Assembly: GCA_025403435.1 (NCBI GenBank)
Contig: CM046332.1
Span: 3,917,596-3,981,595, forward strand
DNA: 64,000 nt
Direction: 5' to 3'
DNA from: Artocarpus heterophyllus
Taxonomy: Eukaryota; Streptophyta; Magnoliopsida; Rosales; Moraceae
Numbering within the stretch: the first letter of the stretch is position 1; the number at the start of each line of letters is the position of its first letter. The translations under genes were made by a program, and so were the position numbers. The notes under the pieces were generated by a model, which did not search any database, had not been told where the DNA came from, and was given only the letters and a program-made list of their open reading frames with translations. Of this stretch, positions 46,570 to 58,057 are shown piece by piece.

Positions 46570-47130
46570 AATACTTTACAGATCTTGTTTTGAAGCTGAG
46601 GGATTTTGAGTCTACTTTCCATCTAACATTCTTGTAAACTGAGCAATTGGGTCATTTAACATCAGATTCTCGAGACGTTCCTTCTCTACATGAAATTGAG
46701 GCTAGAGTTGTTTTATATTCCCCCAAATGTATCCACTTAGATGTGACTTAAGAGAAGCTCGGAGATCTTCTATGTTCTCATTCCTAATACCATTTTTACA
46801 AAACTGAATTTTTTCTTCCCTATTTCAAGATATAAGTCCAGGTAAAGGACATTTACCAGAACAAGTTTGACGAGAACATTTATGACATTTTGATTCCATA
46901 TGACGGGCTCTTCTTTTTCTAGCACATAGACTTGTACCCATACCAGGCAAACTTATATTATTTTCATCACTTGGATGAACAAGACCTTCTATGTACATCT
47001 TGATATCAGTAGGAAGTTTACAACGTGAAAGTACCCAAAGACAATTAACTCTAGTTTTATACTTCTTTTAGATTTCTCTTTGAGAATGTGAAGGGAAATA
47101 TTTCTTTAAGTGCTCATATTTTAGATCCAT
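46570..47130 (-). pseudogene. unidentified Cys-rich coding relic
   Basis: From ATG at 47130 the minus strand reads MDLKYEHLKKYFPSHSQ, one stop, then KYKTRVNCLWVLSRCKLP, HPSDENNISLPGMGTSL, ARKRRARHMESKCHKCSR and QTCSGKCPLPG. After a second stop come IRNENIEDLRASLKSHLSGY and LMLNDPIAQFTRMLDGK. One frame is kept for about 185 codons despite three or four stops, so this was a real protein. A basic stretch precedes a Cys cluster (C-X2-C-X4-C-X3-C) suggestive of metal and nucleic-acid binding. I do not recognise the family. It adjoins the Tat LTR but lies on the opposite strand. A decayed mobile-element gene is the likely explanation. Confidence 0.6.
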
Positions 47131-47729
47131 GATTAACAAAATGAGATTCTTGAGAGTGAATTGAAAGCTTTAAGAGGGATTTGAAAGAGAATTGGGGAGA
47201 TTTTTGTGTAAGTAGAAGAAAAGGAAATTGAAGATTATCTAGAAAATGTGTTTGAAAGGTTGAAGAACTTTGAAAGAGTTTTAGGAAATTTCTGGGAATT
47301 TTAGCAAGAAGATAGAGAGAATTCGAGAGTTAGAGAGAGAATAAGAAATTTATAGAGAGATAGAATAATGATTTTTGAGCTTAGATGTACAGTAACAGAT
47401 TTTATAGACAGAGGGTGAATTACTCATGGAAGACTATATAGACGCATTCGACATTATTCTAAATAGTAATGGGCCACATAAAATGAACTAAAGATGAGTA
47501 ACCTAATAGATTACTAAAACAAATGAAAATATTTTTGTTTTTTTGAATTTTTTTTCAAAATTAAAATTTACAAAAGTCTAAAATTCATAAAAATTCATTG
47601 AAAATCATTTCATTAAAATGCATTTCTAGAGGCCATTGATATAAAAATACCAACTAATCATGCTGATTATAACCTCCATAGTTTCTACCATTTTGATGAA
47701 AATTTTAAATTATTTTTCTAATTTTTAGG
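47131..47729 (-). other. relic flank, 3' part of gag-type Ty3 element
   Basis: A purine-rich stretch (47150-47400) is followed by sequence from 47606 that matches 56957-57085 (ATGCATTTCTAGAGGCC, ACCAACTAATCATGCTGATT). It is the same non-coding part of the minus-strand Ty3 family found at 57 kb. The solo LTR interrupts it at 47729. Confidence 0.55.
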
Positions 47730-50205
47730 TGTAACACCCTTATATGGGGGTTAACAGTTTGTAATGAATTAAAATAAAAATCAGAAATAAAAGTAAAACC
47801 TTAAAAGTAAAATTGCCTGGGGCTTAAATGAAAACTCTCAAATCAAAAATAAAAATATAAACGACAATTAAACCACAGTTTAATGTAGCACCTTAAATTT
47901 AATAATATAAACTGTCGTCATCATCATTTTAGCCCTCAACGTATTTTAATACAGTCACATAAAGTAACAATTGATGCTTACATTATCAGGAAAAACATTC
48001 TTAACAATTGAAGCAGTCCCAATGTAATATAGCTACATAGCTTCCTCAACTATTTTTCTCGTAGCCACCTCACACTTAGTGAGTCCTGAAAAGATAAAAA
48101 TATAAGGGAATGAGCGACAATATGCTCAGTAGAGAAAACCATTACTCACCTTTAGGTTTTTATCATTACCACATTAAAACCTGCATGGTTATTTAATACT
48201 CATCATTATCCATATTATGAGATTTATTATAATCATATTCCGTGGATACCATAGTTAATCATTACCGAGTTTCATACATATACATATATACAAATGTTAC
48301 AGTTCATCATTATTCCTAGGTACCCACGTTCAATAGAGTATCACTCAACTCATCGAAACCCAAATGGGCATGCTTGATCACCCTCTAAACATTCCAAGGG
48401 TGTTCCGGTGAGGGGACATCAAGCCCCGAGTCCTCACCAAGTCGATTCCTGTACAGTGTGTTCTGGGACTTTCAACCCAAGGAAGCGTCATCACCTTCCC
48501 CCTATTTTACCTTTTAGGGTATTCATGCCCAAGGACGTAACCGCCACCCTCCTCACGTCTCACCATTCTCTATATTCAATCATTATTAATAGAGTTAGTT
48601 TTTCTAACCATGCTTCTTAATTTATAACATGTGTCAATTCATTATGTTCCTTGTTGTACAATACAAGACGAGTCCATGTCATAGTTTCATATGTAATACT
48701 CATATAATAGCAGTTCAACATAGATATATATATATATATATATCTTGCAGTAAAACAATCAATTTTAATTCCATAAAAACCTCACAAAAGATGAGTAATG
48801 AATCCCTACCTTCCAAGCTTATCAACAATCTTTAAATCCCAGAATCAATTAACGTTAGCTCCACACTCCCTTGATCTTAAGGCGTGCATAAGGACAATTA
48901 AAACTAAAGCACAACATACAACCACATTCATAAATAAATCATGTGTAAATCCATCTTATTAGTGTGCCATTATAGCCTTTATGCAAATCTTTTTTGAATA
49001 CCACAGTAAACAATTTTTGTCTTAACACAAAATAAAATTAAACAAGTAATCTATATGTTTTAGTCCCTAATAAGATTCATCAATCACTTAGGATAATATT
49101 GGAAAGGTTGCAAGACATTAAGGAATTAGGTGGTGAGCAAAGATGGGTTCTTGGTTCAGGTTTGTAGCTGGTATACCATGACAAACTGGCAGGTTTACTA
49201 GTTTCCAATCCGAAAATTGAAAATTTCATAGAAAATAAAATACAACTCCGATTTAAGTTTATGATAGCTCGTTAGAAAGCTTAGGATGTCTAATTTTTAA
49301 ATATACAAACTAATTTATAAAATTTATTTTAATTTAATTCCATAATTTTAAGAAATAGCCACTGTCCATAGAGGTATTACAAAGTTTATGGAATGTCAAA
49401 TTTTTCTTTAACCCAAAACATATTATCCTTGTTCAAAATCTTAAAACCATTCCAATATATGCAGCTTGTATTATATAATCACAATAAACATATTTTCATG
49501 AGTTTTATACCAAAATCATCGTCAAACTATATCTCTAGCCCTTTTTACAAATAAGGGTGAAAACATGCTTATGTCAAACTTTCTCATTCAAAACCATAAA
49601 ATCTAAATTATGCAGCAAAATAAATGAGCAATTTCAAAGTAAAGATGGTAGATAAGACTAGATTAATTTTCTAAAATCTTACCTTAAAATCTCATTGAAA
49701 ACTTTAAGTCATCAATTCAAGAGATTAAAGCTCAAGTTCAACTTTAGCATGGGAACTTTTGAACGACATAGAGTTGGGTTTCTTAAGTTTAGAGAGCAGA
49801 AAAAGGAAGAAGAAGAAGAGAATGAGAGGAAGACATTTCAAGGAGATAGGGCAAGATAAGTGTTGCATGGAGAAAAGAAAATGAATGCATGGTTTTCTTT
49901 GTTAGAGGGCCCGATTGAAGGAAAATAATGGAAAGTAGGAGACAAGTAGGTGAAGCATCAAGTGCACTATGTCTCCTTCGGAGACTTTAGTTTACATAAT
50001 GCCAAATGGCATTTTAGTAATTAATTTGATGTTTCAAGAGCGTTTCGGTAAATTTACTAAATAGATATAGAAAAATTTTAGAAAATTTTGAAATAGGTAT
50101 AAATAAATAGGATGAAATAGATTTTAGATGAAATAAATTTTAGTTAGCATACTAATAATTAATTTAATTACCATATTACCTGTTAAGAAAATAATGGGTG
50201 TCACA
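47730..50205 (+). mobile_element. solo Ty3-type LTR (2476 bp)
   Basis: The sequence starts TGTAACACCC and ends GGGTGTCACA (9 of 10 terminal bases inverted). It is flanked by TTAGG and TTAGA, a target duplication with one change. The related sequence at 57079 shows the uninterrupted site (AATTTTTAGATAATT), which supports insertion into an older Ty3 relic. It contains an AT dinucleotide run at 48721-48742. Short frames inside are non-coding. Orientation is assigned from the TGTAACACCC end. Confidence 0.8.
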
Positions 50206-50599
50206 TTAGAAAAACAAAGAAAGTAAAGATAAACACACCAAAACAAAAACATGAAAACAATACAATCATTAATCTATAATTATGGTTTTAGTCTCAGAAT
50301 CAGAATCAGAATCATCAATGTTGATGACTGTCAGAAGAGTTGTTCTGAATCTTCCTAGAAGATAGCACTCCCAAAAAGTAAAGTTGCCAGCTACTGCAAA
50401 AAACTTTCCCTAAAATTCTTCTTCCTCCATGAGATCATACATGAGATCATCCATACTGTTACCCATCGCCTCATCCTTGGGTTCTTCTTCAAAAACTTCA
50501 TTTTCACATTCAGGTTCAAAACTAGAATTTTTCAGCTTCAAGAGATTGGTCAAATAAAACATTCACAAGATGATTATCAACTTTGGGTGAGACATTCAA
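50206..50599 (-). other. acidic C-terminal remnant of gag-protease element
   Basis: The minus-strand reading gives an acidic stretch (GSDMDDLMYDLMEEEEF) and later DDSDSDSE, with stops. It sits where reverse transcriptase would follow protease in a complete element, but no RT motif is present. Confidence 0.45.
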
Positions 50600-52921
50600 A
50601 TCAAAAGAATTAAATTAGCCAAATATGCAAAGGATCAACAAACGTTCTAGAAGTACTGCTCTTAACAAAGTATACTTTGCACTTTCCAGAGGGTGATTGT
50701 GCCATGTTAAAAACGTTGAATCTGAAGTCATATTCTCAAACGACAATTTTAGTATTCCATTTTTACAATTAATCAAAGCATTAGAAGTTGCAAGAAATGG
50801 ATGACCCAAAATGATAGGAATTTGAACATTTGAATTTGCAATAGGTTGTGTATCCAAAACAATAAAATCTACTGGGAACTAAAATTTATCAATTTGAACT
50901 AACACATCCTCAACAACACCTCTTGAAATTTTTACAGAACAATCAACTAATTGAAGTGTGACAGATGTTAGCTTAAGTTAACCTAAACCTAATTGCTGAT
51001 AGACAGAATAAGGTAAAAGGTTGACACTAGCACCAAGATCTAACAAAGCACAGTCAATTTGAGTATTTCCTATGATACAAGAAATCGTGGAAGAACCTGG
51101 ATCTTTGTATTTCAATGATGAATGATGGAACTAACATTCTCAGTTAAAAATGCAGTTTTAGTCACATTATGCTTTCTTTTAATTGTACAATAGTCTTTCA
51201 AAAATTTAGCATGAGATGGGACTTGTTTGATTGTATCTAAAAGTGGAATGTTAATCTTGACTTGTTTGAAAAGTTCAAAAATTTTAGCATTTTTGTCAGA
51301 TATCTCTTTTGAAAGCAAGGCTTGAGGGAACGAAATCTTTGGAACAAATTTTTGTTTTGAAACACTCTTTTCTTTTTTTGAATTTTCCCCAACACTATTA
51401 ATTTTTTCATCACTTTTCAAAGTTGAATTAACCTTTTGATCTTTTGAAAGATTAGCTTTATCAACAGCTTTTCCACTTTGAAGAGTTGTGACAAAATTAA
51501 CAGTTTATTTTTGTGATTGTGAGCTAGAAGAGGCAACTTCATTTACAGATGGATAATGTGCAGGTTGAGTAGGAAATTTGCCTTTTTCTTGAATGCGAAG
51601 TACAAAAGCGAGTTTAGAAATGGACTCGTTAATTTCATGAATGTCTTGAGAAGTGCAAGTGTTATGAACTTCTTGTTTTTGAATGAATGATTTTTAAGCT
51701 TGAATGAAAGATTGCAAAGTGTTTTTAAGAGTTTTGACTCGAGATGGAAGATTTTTAGAAAAATTATGTGGAGGCCTTTGAAAATTTTGAGAATTTGATG
51801 GAAATTGTGGATTTTGAGATTGGTGTGGAAATGGTGGATGACTTTGAGAATTTTGTGGTAGAAGTGACAGTGGTGGTTGAAATTACTGTTATGGTTGATC
51901 ATTTTCGAACTGAAATTAGGATGGTTTCTCCATTGTAAATTGTATGTGTCAGAATATAGAGATAAAAATGGTTTTCTAGCTGGGTCCAATTGATTTGTGT
52001 AATATACCTGTTCGTGGGACTCTTCCTTAAACATTAGGCATTCATAGTTGAGTGTCCTAGAGTTTAGCAAACACTACATAAAATTTCAATTTTAGGTTCT
52101 TGGACATTCCTACGTTCCATGGCTTCAATCTTTTTAGCCAACATGCAATCCTAGCATTTAGAGCATTTTCTTGACTAAGTTGATGGACACCTCTTTAAGC
52201 ATTAGCAAGATTAGATCTAATTGAGCCTTCAGAATTACCATGTTGCCAATATTGAGAGTTATCAACCAAATTATCAAGAAAATCTAACGCTTCATTAGGT
52301 TCTTTATCAAGGAATTCTCCATTACACATTGTTTCAACAAATTGATGGGTTTCAGGAGTTAAACCTTTACAAAAGAAACTAATATAATGCCGTTTTTTAA
52401 AATCGTGATGTGGACAAAAATTCAACAAATCCTTAAAATGTTCCCAACATTGAAAATAGACTTCCTTAACATTTTGGGAAAAATTTTAAATTTGTTTCTT
52501 CGAAGCATTGGTTTTATTAGTTGGACAAATTTTTTCCAGAAACTCAGTTTGCATTTCTTGCCATTACTTATTGACCTCGGTTTTAAAGAAATAAGCCAAG
52601 TTTTAGCTTTGTCTTTTAAGAAAAAGGAAAAAGCTTTAGCTTAACAACATTGTTTGAAACATTTTGGTCAGTGAGGGTAGCACAAACATATTCAAACTCT
52701 CTAAGGTGCAGATACGGATTTTCAGATTCTAAACCATGAAAATTAGGAAGTAAGTTAATCATTCCTGGTTTAAACCTAAAGTGATGGGCATTGAGAGGAA
52801 AAACTAAACATGATGGAGTGGATTCATGAGATGGTCACAAATAATCTCTTGTTAAACAAACAACATTGATGATTTATTGATTATCAATATTTTTACTATG
52901 AACACTTTCATCATCAGCCAT
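50600..52921 (-). pseudogene. Ty3 (Athila/Tat-like) gag-protease polyprotein relic
   Basis: Starts at MADDESVHSKN (ATG at 52921), with a stop soon after. Gag domain fragments follow: AFSFFLKDKAKTWL near 52610, then LNFCPHHDFKKRHYISFFCK, GLTPETHQFVETMCNGEFLD and EALDFLDNLVDNSQYW (52195-52428). The region before the protease (51112-51420) reads KIFELFKQVKINIPLLDTIK and QVPSHAKFLKDYC. The aspartic protease follows, with ALLDLGASVNLLP at about 51040 and IPIILGHPFLATSNALINCK at about 50790. The DLGAS active site is the variant usual in this lineage. Several stops and frameshifts are present. No RT, RNase H or integrase follows, so the element was non-autonomous. Confidence 0.85.
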
Positions 52922-53730
52922 TTTGGTGAATTTGAAGACACAACAGAGTCTAAAGGTGGTTCTAAACTTTTCCAAATTAACCTACGATTTTTAGACACTT
53001 GAGACCAAAATGGCTAAATTATTTATGTATTTACAAAATTTTATAGACAGATACTAAGCTTTTCTTTACTCAGGGAGAATAAAGTACTGAATGAAAAGTA
53101 TCTGCCTTATTGATTTTGTAGAATTTGAGAATTGTATTTTTTAAGAATGTTCTCAGGAAAGATTGGTGGTGTTAAGGCTCCTTGAAAACCAATTTCCTCG
53201 CTAGAACAACGTTCTTGGAATGACTGGTGTTGGAAGAATCTCCAAAAGTCAACTGGTTAGGGGAAAGAATTCTGAACTAGTACCAATCCCTGAACATAAC
53301 GTTCTCGAAAAATACTTTTCACCAAAACATAATTTATTTATTAAGTATTATAGAAAACCTAATCTAAAATTTATGAAGTTTTATTTCTATGGCAAAAACC
53401 TAGAACTAAACCTAAAACCAGAAAAATAAATATTTGACAAAATAAAGGAAAGAAAAAAAAGACTTTTATGATTTTTTTTTAATTTTTTATATATTTTTTT
53501 AATAAATAATAAAATAGTAGCATGAATAGTAACTACTATTATATAAATAGTAACTTATAGAAAATGCATGTAGATTACTACGCAAATAGCATTTAACGCG
53601 TGCAAAACAAAAAATGTTAACAAAAGAAAACAAATAAAACAAAAAAAGAAAAGTTGGTAATATAGAAAAGAAAAAGAAAAAGAAAATATATTATACAATA
53701 ATATACTGTACTAAAAGCAATGTCGTTCAT
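52922..53730 (-). other. leader of gag-protease element
   Basis: AT-rich sequence between the primer binding site and gag. The short plus-strand frame at 53220-53429 has no coding character. Confidence 0.5.
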
Positions 53731-53744
53731 CGACAACGGTGTCA
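53731..53744 (-). other. tRNA-Asp-like primer binding site (element F)
   Basis: On the minus strand this reads TGACACCGTTGTCG, a decayed TGGCGCCGTTGCCG. It sits five bases from the LTR edge. Confidence 0.65.
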
Positions 53745-53749
53745 AAACT

Positions 53750-55420
53750 TGACTTGGTGTTTATAAACACACTCTAAAATAACCCCAAATATAAGGTTGT
53801 CTCAAGTAATACCTACTCGGTGAATTTGAGGTCGAACCCATAGGGAAGGGTTTTATTCAGTTCTAGTATCTATATTATATTAACTTTTTCTTTTTATTTA
53901 AACTGAAAAATATGAGAATTAATATTTATTATTTACAAAATATATTTGCAATATTTACATATTTTTACAGCATTTTTCATTTTTAGATTTTTGCAATTTG
54001 GAACTTTAATAATAAGAAATATAGGTAAATAAAAAATGGAATTTTAACAACAGGTACAAATAACTTAAGCAGAGTAACGACAATAACAATAGCAATTTAA
54101 AGAAGTAAAACAACAATAATAGTGGGGTTGAGGTTTAAAAGTTTTGTTCTGGTAATTATCTTAAATATATTTTAGTTTTTCTATTTATTTATTAATTGGT
54201 TTAGAAATACACTATCCCATCTTATGTCGACAAGAAATCAAGAATTATTAAGCATTTACTGTGCCATTCAATACCTATAATGCACCAAAAAAACAACTTA
54301 ATAAATGGGCAGCATTTCAACAACTAAACTAAAATAACAACCAAGATAATAAGTTAAGCATTTACTGAGCCATTCTTTGTCTACGACTAATCAAGGTCCT
54401 CTCAAGCATTATCCATGCCAGTCTATGTTGTCGATAAATCAAAACCTTAATTTTGACAGAGTTTTAGCAAAGGAAATATTAAATGTTAAATTTCTAAGAA
54501 AATAATTTTGCATTACAACAGCTTAGAAAACTAAGAAAAAACCAAAAATATTTAAGGTAATTTTCTTAGAATTTCCCTCTCTCACCTCAGCTAAAAGAAA
54601 ATTAAAAAGACATAATTAACAAAATACTACTGATATTATTAAACATAATTTTTACAACATAAACTGAAAAATATTTTACAAGAAACTAAACTAAAAATGA
54701 AATAAAAACTAAAATATTAAAAACTAACTATTTACATAGCTGTATTATTATACTGCAAGAAGGGGTTGCATTCCATCAGGAGAGAAACCCCCACTATTTA
54801 TAGTGCCTCAAAAGAAACTATTTACATTATTTCATAATTATTTTACTATTAAGATCTTGACTAAAAAAAAAAGATTCGTTCACTGAGTTTTTCACGCGTT
54901 TGGGCCTTCGCCAATGTGCGAATCTGAGTTTGAGATCTGCTGTTGTGCAGCAGAAAAAAGTACTAAAGCGAATACCATCTGGACCGCTGAATGTGAGATC
55001 TAATGAGCAGTAGGCGCAAGCTGAATTGGGCCCAATGGTGCCACGTAGCCTACGAATAGTGACTGTCAGATTAAGTCAAGTGCATCGATCCAAAGGTAAA
55101 AAATATGAGCTCAGATGAAACCATCCGCAGTAGATTGGAAGTGGTATAAGGTTCTCGCTGACACGGTCTGTGGCTTGTCGGTGCGTGGACTCCACTTTGA
55201 GACACAACTGATGCACCAGATGACGTGCTGACACGCAGACAGCTAAGATTCAAACAATGGTGTGATCAATGGCCACAAGAAGCCACGTGTCCGCCAATAA
55301 TTTAAATTTGAATTTTTTTTTATGGTTTTTGAAGTATTTGATGTTTAATTTTGCCTGTTTTGGTACCATTTTCTCCGTTTTTCCACAAGATTTCAAATCT
55401 AGAGAGAGAAAATTAAAACA
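53750..55420 (-). repeat. 5' LTR of gag-protease element F
   Basis: It starts at TGACTTGG beside the primer site. A minus-strand TATAAATA is at 54795-54802, followed on the transcript side by TGGGGGTTTCTCTCC. R-U5 is therefore about 1 kb and U3 extends right. The first several hundred bases resemble the LTR at 62316 (GGTCGA(A/T)CCCATAGG, TTGGAACTTTAA). The right border is estimated, since no terminal CA with a matching inverted end was clear. Confidence 0.6.
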
Positions 55421-56879
55421 AAATTAATTATTTTATGAACATAATATTAACAAATATATTAAAAATATTTATTTTATATTAAAACACACAAAGTTTATCA
55501 CAAACTTCTAAAATTTCTTGTCCATTTGGTTTAGCACAGATATGATTTTTTAGACTTGATAATATTTTTAAAAATTACTAAAAATATAATATAGCATATT
55601 TACAAACTAAAAACACACTATCGAACACATTAAGACTCAAAATAAAATCACACAACATTATTTTCATAGTTTTGATTATTCACAAATTAAACATACATTT
55701 AGCACACCGAAATAACTCTAAAAATTACCAAAAATATTATTAAACATAAAAATACATTAAAAACATATTTTGAAGCACTTCTACACACTAAGACATAAAA
55801 ACACTATTTATCACTAAATTGCTATAATTAAGGAGTTTTAGAGAAATATTATTGCAAAATAATTAATTTTAACCTTAAGATAAACAAAGAAAACACTATT
55901 TATCAACAAAGAAAAACACTATTTAAAGAAATATTAATGCAAAATAATTGATTAATGCAAAAACACTATTTATCATGAGTTGGCCACGCTAGATAAACAA
56001 AGAAAAAAGACAAAAAACTACATATGGTTTCTAGTCAAATTTTACACGAAAGTAAACTATCATGTAATCTTCAAAAATAAATAAGATCACACGACATTTT
56101 AAAATTAAAACTGTCCCTCACCCTTGAACTTGCGCAACCTAGCGTCTTGGACCTCATGCTCAACCTCGCACCACCTTGTCTTTGCATAGCCGCCGTCCGT
56201 TGCTCGCATCCTTGACATGACCATTGCCGCCATCTCCGTCGTGCCTCCTTGTCATGGTCGTTGTCGCCATCTCCATCGCCATTATTGTCTTTTTTTCGTT
56301 GCCGCCACTACTGTAGTCTCTAGCTAGTGAATTTATTGTATATTTTTTTCTTCTTAAAATTTAATTTGTATTTTCTTATTTAGGGTTTAGTTTTAGTTAT
56401 TTAGATTATTTTTATTAATTTTATTGTACTTAGTTATTTTATATTGTTAGTTGCATCAATTATTTGAGTTATTACTTTGGTGGTAAGTTAATTAGTTTTG
56501 TTGTTTCCTTTATTATATAGTTTTATTATAGAACTAATTAGCTTAGTTAATCTAATGTTGTTTCTATTGTTTTTCTTTTGTTTTTTTGATAATTAGTTGT
56601 TAGTTTTGTTACTTAATATCTAGGTATATAATGTTAGCAAGTTAACGAGTGTTACTGTTAGTGCACGTTAGTTTTTTTTTTTTTTGCGAAGGGGAATATA
56701 TGTTAGTTTTAAGTTATTTAGATTACATTAATTTTAGATTTACGTGGCATTGGTATATAAGTTTAGGCCTATTCAAACCATAAAGGTGGTTTAAACTGGC
56801 ATTTGATAGAATAATAACTGAAGGCAATTCAAAACATAGAGGTGGTTTTAAATCAGTGTTCAGGTTTAAAAGTATAAGT
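55421..56879. other. AT-rich intergenic with a GC-rich patch
   Basis: Mostly low-complexity AT-rich sequence. The phrase AAACACTATTTATC recurs (55798, 55913, 55963). A GC-rich patch at 56105-56330 carries imperfect repeats of TTGTCATGGTCGTTGTCGCC. At 56770-56870 a roughly 65-bp unit around AAGGTGGTTTAAA is duplicated. None has a recognisable coding frame. Confidence 0.45.
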
Positions 56880-57840
56880 CCTATATAACCTCAAGTATAA
56901 GGTTGTTCAAGTAATAAAACTCGGTGAATTCGAGGTCGATCTTATATGTGGTATCATTTTAATCATTTGACTAAAATGCATATCTAGAGGCCGTTGATGC
57001 AAAGTGCCAACTAATCCTGATGATTAGACTTTTATAATCTCAGCCATTTAAATGAATTTTTCAAAAAAAAATTTCCAATTTTTAGATAATTACAAATACA
57101 AATATCAAATATCAAAAATTTCCAATTTAACATATCAAAAATTATTACAATACAAAGAAATAGTAAAGAGCCGTCAAATAATGGTTTTCTCTTATAAAAA
57201 ATGTCAAAGGATACCACATATGGTTTCAGTGTGATTATGCCCTCAAGATTGTCAAAATGTAAAACATTGAAGTTTCTTTGACTTAGACTCATTTTGTAGT
57301 CTTGGTAAGTCTATAAGAATGATGCAAGAGATGGAAAAGGAGGTGGGGCCCGTATAGGATCATGGTATCCTCTATAAATTCTAGTGGCAACGTTGGTCCA
57401 GAACCTATGACTAAAGGTAGTGATTGTTCATTTTCTGTGGTCAATTCTTTTGTATCTTCTATAATTAAGGAGTCTTTTTCAAACATCTCCAAGAATTCTA
57501 CTCCTGAACTAGGTTCTTTGAAAAAGGTGGGTTCTAAATTTTCTACAGTTTCCAACATACCCTTTATGGATTTGAAATATTTTCTTAAGAAATCAAAATT
57601 TCCCTATTTAAAGAATTATGAATTTTGTAGTTTAGCAGTTGAGTTCAAAAATTCGAGTTGAATGTCTGGTCAAGGTTCCAAAAATGTTGAATTGTTTTCT
57701 AAAACTAAATTAGTTTTAGAATTATTCAATCTCTATTAATCATACTCGACCATATCTTCCAATATATAATAAGTTTCATCTATGGTTATGTCAAATCCCA
57801 TATTTATCCAAGAGTTACATAAGATGTAATTGGTAAGGTG
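56880..57840 (-). mobile_element. rearranged second copy of the gag-type Ty3 family
   Basis: 56887-56945 matches the U5 side of LTR F (ATAAGGTTGT, CTCGGTGAATTCGAGGTCGA). From 56957 the sequence switches to the internal 3' non-coding block seen at 47606. Further right, the minus-strand frames at 57289-57558 and 57032-57292 read GPTLPLEFIEDTMILYG and GIITLKPYVVSFDIFYKRK. The latter is homologous to PYVVFFDTYYGRK of relic H. An U5 fragment joined directly to internal sequence indicates a deletion or recombination. Confidence 0.6.
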
Positions 57841-58057
57841 TTACCTACCTAAATAACCATACTTTAGGTGATAAGCCAAAGCTTACTTAAAGTGAGGTGA
57901 AATATGGATCTTGGCCCACTAAAATTACAATTGTTGTGATTGCCAAATTAATATTGAGGGTTATTAATTTGATAAAATTAGTGAAATTTAAATTATGCCT
58001 CATTAAAAATTATTTAATATTATGCTAAGTACTCTGTGTATATATTTATTGTAGATA
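57841..58057 (+). other. leader of copia relic D
   Basis: Non-coding AT-rich sequence before the gag ATG. No LTR end or primer binding site could be placed, so the 5' LTR appears lost. Confidence 0.45.
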
